A DNA stretch of 25,137 bases from CAZDVQ01 sp964508975 (GTDB lineage: Bacteria; Bacteroidota; Bacteroidia; Chitinophagales; Saprospiraceae), in contig CAZDVQ010000063.1 of the NCBI GenBank assembly GCA_964508975.1, positions 1 through 25,137 of the forward strand. Direction: 5' to 3'. Below the pieces are notes generated by a model, which was not told the DNA's origin, made no database searches, and worked only from the letters and a program-made list of their open reading frames with translations. The stretch's first letter is position 1. Each line of letters begins with the position of its first letter. Positions 22,205 through 25,137 of the stretch are shown in pieces. The position numbers and the translations under genes are program-made.

Positions 22205-22840
22205 TTATAATTTTCGAATTAAACTAAGTCCGTCACGGAGGGGTAAAATTGTATTTTCTACCCGAGGATCGAGGGTTACTTTTTGGTTAAAGGCAATAAG
22301 TGCTTGTGTATCGGCATCTTGAGCATTGTCTACAACTTTGCCGAACCAAAGTACGTTATCGGCCAAAATAATGCCTCCAGGTGCTAATTGATCAATCAGC
22401 ATATCGTAATATAAGCTATACCCTAGCTTATCGGCATCCAAAAATATCAAATCCCAAGGTCCTCCAAGCGTAGGTATAATGTCTACGGCTTTCCCGATGT
22501 GCAGGGTTATATTAGGATTGTATTGTGACTTATTTTTGTACTTTAAGATTATATCTTCCAGTTCTTCATCTACCTCAATCGTATGTAATTCACCGCCAGG
22601 TTCGAGGCCTTCGGCCAAACAAAGTGCCGAGTAACCCGTAAATGTTCCTATTTCCAGAATGCGCTTTGGCTTTTGCATTTTACTCAACAAACTCAACAAC
22701 CTACCTTGCGTGGCACCACTGATCATTTGTGGGCTCATTTGTGTAATCCAAGTTTCCCGCTCTAGTTCGTAAAGCAAGTCGGGTTGTTTGCTACTGTTTT
22801 GTTCCAGGTAGTTGTATAGGGCTATTTCAGTGTGTTGCAT
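22205..22840 (-). CDS. SAM-dependent O-methyltransferase (catechol-OMT type)
   Basis: 211 residues from ATG 22840 (MQHTEIALYNYLEQ). The frame extends to 22870, but the shorter start matches where homologues begin. Class I methyltransferase of the PF01596 type: ETWITQMSPQMISGATQGRL, SAM loop ILEIGTFTGYSALCLAEGL, acidic IEVDEE. The metal-binding residues are in FLDADKLGYSLYYD and ILADNVLWFGKV, and the end is LPLRDGLSLIRK. The family methylates catechol-like hydroxyls with Mg2+; the physiological substrate is unknown. Single gene, with GC-rich element F 36 bp upstream of the start. Confidence 0.92.
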   Translation of the reverse strand: MQHTEIALYNYLEQNSSKQPDLLYELERETWITQMSPQMISGATQGRLLSLLSKMQKPKRILEIGTFTGYSALCLAEGLEPGGELHTIEVDEELEDIILKYKNKSQYNPNITLHIGKAVDIIPTLGGPWDLIFLDADKLGYSLYYDMLIDQLAPGGIILADNVLWFGKVVDNAQDADTQALIAFNQKVTLDPRVENTILPLRDGLSLIRKL

Positions 22841-22875
22841 ATCAGATAATTTACACGAACAAGTGATCACTATTC

Positions 22876-22974
22876 CGCGTTAGCTGGCCGGAGGGTGCGG
22901 CGTAGCCGCAGTGCGCAGCACCGAGCGAACAGCGAGCCCGTAGGACAGCGGCGACGCGCAGCGGCGCAACGCCC
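22876..22974 (-). repeat. GC-rich intergenic element, copy F
   Basis: On the minus strand it starts TTTTTTTGGGCGTTGCGCCGC, contains GCTCGCTGTTCGCTCGGTGC (identical to copy B over 20 bases) and ends CCTCCGGCCAGCTAACGCG. It is the shortest, cleanest copy and fills most of the gap between the O-methyltransferase and MutS-like genes. Confidence 0.82.
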
Positions 22975-23014
22975 AAAAAAATGAATAAATGTGGCCTAAA
23001 ATCCATGCTCGATG

Positions 23015-24889
23015 TTAATTTTGATCAAACTCAATACCCATTTTACGCATCAACTGGGTAGCACTAGAGTTTTTCGACATGCCGGGCTTGAGTTTGTAAT
23101 CGAAATACAACTCGTCTTCCTGGCTGAGATCAACTTCAAAACAAGCACTGGTTACATCTTGGGGCTTTTGCTCCAATAGTTCGCCGATACTTAAGTCGTG
23201 CGTGGCTAAAATCCCAGCACAAGGGTATGCCAAGAGTTGCTTGGCCAAGGCCATAGCACCAGTATGTTGATCGCGCGAGTTGGTACCCTTGAAAACTTCA
23301 TCCAGCAAATACAACACGTTGCTTTGGGCTTTGACGGCCTCTATGATGATATTTAAACGCTTCAACTCCGCATAAAAAGAAGAGGTATCGTCTTGCAAAG
23401 CATCGCGCGTACGCATGCTAGTATACACGGAGAGGATTGGTGTCCTGAAGTCTTTGGCACAAACCACCGAGCCACACATGGCCAACACCACATTGATACC
23501 TACACTGCGTAAGAAAGTACTTTTTCCAGCCATGTTAGAACCGGTAATTAAGTACAAGTGGGGCTTTGCCGAGAGTGTAAAATCGTTATCCACGCGTTTA
23601 GCCGGGTTAATGAGTGGGTGGCCAATTTGACTACCTTGTAGGTAAGGCTGGCCGGGACTTTGCTCCTTAATGTCAACCTTGATTCCAGGGTAGTTGCTGT
23701 GCGCGATAGCTAAAACCTCTGCCGCAGCAAGCGCTGGTTCAACTTCAATGCAGGGAACAGTCCAGTCCGGATGGTTGTATTTCAAGGTTGCCAAGCTATT
23801 CAAGGCTTCCAATTCGCTTATCGCCATGAACCAGTTGGGTACGTTTTGGGCATGGCGCTTACGCCATCTTTCAATCCGCCACAACCACTGAATGTCCCAA
23901 AAGGTAAAAATGATAAAAGGCAAGGCCAGCGGGTTATGCCGCACATCCAATTGGCTGTTGTAGTACGATAATTTTTTAATGGCTTGCGTGGCCGAGTCTT
24001 TGCTCAATATTTCTTGTAGTTGCTTGGTCTTTTCGCTGCTGAAACTGTGCTGCTCTACATGCTTGATTAAGGCTTCATACCCGCGTAGCAAGGCACCGTT
24101 CTTGCCTAAGAGTAAAACCGTTTCGTTCACTGTTGTCAAATGCTGGCGCAAATAAAGCAAGCCCGGCAACCAACTCAACGTGATGATACTCCAAGGAAAA
24201 TACTCGGCAAAACCAAGTACTAAACCCGTTGTCATATAAATAGGACCTAATATCAGTAGGTAGGGGGTGTACGATTTGGCTGCCACCGTTGACGGCTGTG
24301 CCATCCAGGCTAATAAGCCTTTAACGGCCGTATCGTCATGCGGACTCATCGCCGCGTAGGTTTGAAAGGCTTGTCGCCAATCTAACTGGCTCGATAACTC
24401 CGCCACGCTGGCTTGCCTAGCCGTAATTTCAACTAAGCTTTCCGGTGTCCTGCTTAAATATTGGGCAAAGCGTTTTCGGCCCAAAGCAGTTTCCGCTCTA
24501 TTAAAATGTTGATACAAAGAGCCTTCGCCAAATAAATCCAAGTCATCGGCATACGGATGGTTTTCAGTATAAAAACTTTTCCCTGAATCCAAGCCACTTG
24601 AATTATGTTCTCCCAACTGTATTTCCCGCTGGTTAATGACAACGTACTGCTGCAAATAGGCCATGCGGTATTTGTTGCGTTTATCCAGAATCATCACCCA
24701 GGCAAAAACGATGACGATTAAAATGGCGATGCCTATTGTCAAAGCCCAACCTTGTTGCTCGGGCAAAAGGAACAATACCAACACGAATACGATAAACAAG
24801 GCAAAGCGCAATAAACCCATCCGCGTACTTTTCTGGGCTAATTGTGCTAGCGTTTGCTCACTTGTTTGTATATGCTGGCGGTAATGCAT
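23015..24889 (-). CDS. Membrane-anchored MutS-like ATPase
   Basis: 624 residues. Two hydrophobic helices near the N-terminus (LRFALFIVFVLVLFLLP and ALTIGIAILIVIVFAWVMIL) precede a MutS-like core (LFGEGSLYQHFNRAETALGRKRF and the helical lever region), interrupted by another hydrophobic pair (about residues 215-250). The MutS ATPase domain has Walker A GSNMAGKST (residues 450-458), Walker B LYLLDEV (D530, E531) and ATHD. The mismatch-recognition and connector domains of canonical MutS are missing, so it is not the housekeeping mismatch-repair protein. This type is common in Bacteroidota, and its function is not established. The membrane location suggests a role other than scanning chromosomal mismatches. 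An AT-rich seven-base repeat lies immediately upstream of the start. Confidence 0.88.
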   Translation of the reverse strand: MHYRQHIQTSEQTLAQLAQKSTRMGLLRFALFIVFVLVLFLLPEQQGWALTIGIAILIVIVFAWVMILDKRNKYRMAYLQQYVVINQREIQLGEHNSSGLDSGKSFYTENHPYADDLDLFGEGSLYQHFNRAETALGRKRFAQYLSRTPESLVEITARQASVAELSSQLDWRQAFQTYAAMSPHDDTAVKGLLAWMAQPSTVAAKSYTPYLLILGPIYMTTGLVLGFAEYFPWSIITLSWLPGLLYLRQHLTTVNETVLLLGKNGALLRGYEALIKHVEQHSFSSEKTKQLQEILSKDSATQAIKKLSYYNSQLDVRHNPLALPFIIFTFWDIQWLWRIERWRKRHAQNVPNWFMAISELEALNSLATLKYNHPDWTVPCIEVEPALAAAEVLAIAHSNYPGIKVDIKEQSPGQPYLQGSQIGHPLINPAKRVDNDFTLSAKPHLYLITGSNMAGKSTFLRSVGINVVLAMCGSVVCAKDFRTPILSVYTSMRTRDALQDDTSSFYAELKRLNIIIEAVKAQSNVLYLLDEVFKGTNSRDQHTGAMALAKQLLAYPCAGILATHDLSIGELLEQKPQDVTSACFEVDLSQEDELYFDYKLKPGMSKNSSATQLMRKMGIEFDQN

Positions 24890-24891
24890 AG

Positions 24892-24950
24892 TTGGTAGTT
24901 GATAGTTGATAGTTGGTAGTTCAGGGTTAATAGTTATGAGTTAATAGTTG
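24892..24950. repeat. Degenerate seven-base repeat before the MutS-like gene
   Basis: Units such as TAGTTGA, TAGTTGA, TAGTTGG, TAGTTCA, GGGTTAA, TAGTTAT, GAGTTAA and TAGTTGA follow each other without gaps, starting 3 bases from the start codon of the MutS-like gene. On the coding strand this is the 5' leader or promoter region. Confidence 0.7.
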
Positions 24951-24987
24951 ACTGCTTGGTGCTTGTTTCAAAAGGAATAAGTTTAAT

Positions 24988-25000
24988 AAAAAAAAAAAAA
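24988..25000. repeat. A13 homopolymer
   Basis: Thirteen consecutive A's about 100 bp upstream of the MutS-like gene start; on that gene's strand it is a T13 tract. Prone to length change; could tune promoter spacing or merely be an AT-rich spacer. Confidence 0.6.
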
Positions 25001-25082
25001 TTGATTTATTTTGTTATTTATAATTAGGTAATAATTGTCCGTGAAACAGAGGTTAACTTGAAAGAGAGTCACAAATTGTCAG

Positions 25083-25137
25083 CCTAACTCCTAACTCCTA
25101 ACTCCTAACTCCTAACTCCTAACTCCTAACTCCTAAC
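25083..25137. repeat. Perfect heptamer tandem array (CCTAACT)
   Basis: Seven complete copies and a partial eighth of CCTAACT without a single mismatch, running off the window end, so the true copy number is unknown. Perfect identity suggests recent expansion by slippage. Confidence 0.9.

Noticed and set aside
23015..24889. Housekeeping mismatch-repair protein MutS
   Set aside because: Too short, lacks mismatch-recognition domains and has membrane helices.
25083..25137. CRISPR array or telomere-like end
   Set aside because: Seven-base units without spacers; no cas genes; the sequence simply reaches the window edge in a tandem repeat.
1..25137. tRNA, rRNA, prophage or complete insertion sequence
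   Set aside because: No cloverleaf, rRNA segment, integrase, transposase or phage structural gene was recognised on either strand.

Overview
The window looks like a piece of a Bacteroidota chromosome. Several intergenic regions carry the -7 promoter element of that phylum (TAnnTTTG: TATCTTTG, TACATTTG, TATGTTTG). Shine-Dalgarno sequences are weak or absent. The gene content is also typical: outer-membrane beta-barrel domains, an ECF sigma factor with a membrane partner, a DUF4230 protein, NhaD, an SLC5-histidine kinase fusion and a TPR-CHAT protein. I cannot place it below phylum level from the sequence alone.

Layout. (1) 1-1475, minus: 3' part missing of a secreted Asn-rich parallel beta-helix protein whose signal peptide is one base out of frame with its body, behind a leader containing a terminator-like hairpin. 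(2) 1984-3033, plus: rlmN, probably leaderless. (3) 3111-7550, minus: secreted, C-terminally anchored TPR-CHAT protease-like protein, preceded by a two-gene unit for a small exported protein and a small membrane protein. (4) 7745-10717, plus: NhaD antiporter, TylF-type methyltransferase, DUF4230 protein. (5) 11070-17203, plus: a tight five-gene run of BlaI repressor, M56/BlaR1-like membrane protease without a beta-lactam sensor domain, SH3b protein, AI-2E-family permease and SLC5-STAC-histidine kinase. (6) 17166-17861, minus: folE, whose end overlaps the kinase end tail to tail. (7) 18387-20414, minus: ECF sigma factor followed by a protein with an anti-sigma-like N-terminus, one inner-membrane helix and a beta-barrel-like C-terminus. 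(8) 20861-24889, minus: glucosaminidase-LysM protein, O-methyltransferase and a membrane-anchored MutS-like ATPase.

The gaps hold a recurring GC-rich element of about 100-130 bp, present at six intergenic sites. One end reads TTTTTGGGCG, the core resembles CTCGCTGTTCGCTCGG, and some copies end in CCGGCCAGCTAACGCG. One site has two copies in inverted orientation. AT-rich seven-base periodic repeats also recur, and the window ends inside a clean heptamer array. The repeat family is the most conspicuous structure that gene annotation does not explain.

Functional themes are envelope sensing and signalling (BlaI/M56 operon, ECF unit, SLC5 kinase), surface and periplasmic proteins (beta-helix, CHAT, glucosaminidase) and a few housekeeping genes (rlmN, folE, nhaD).
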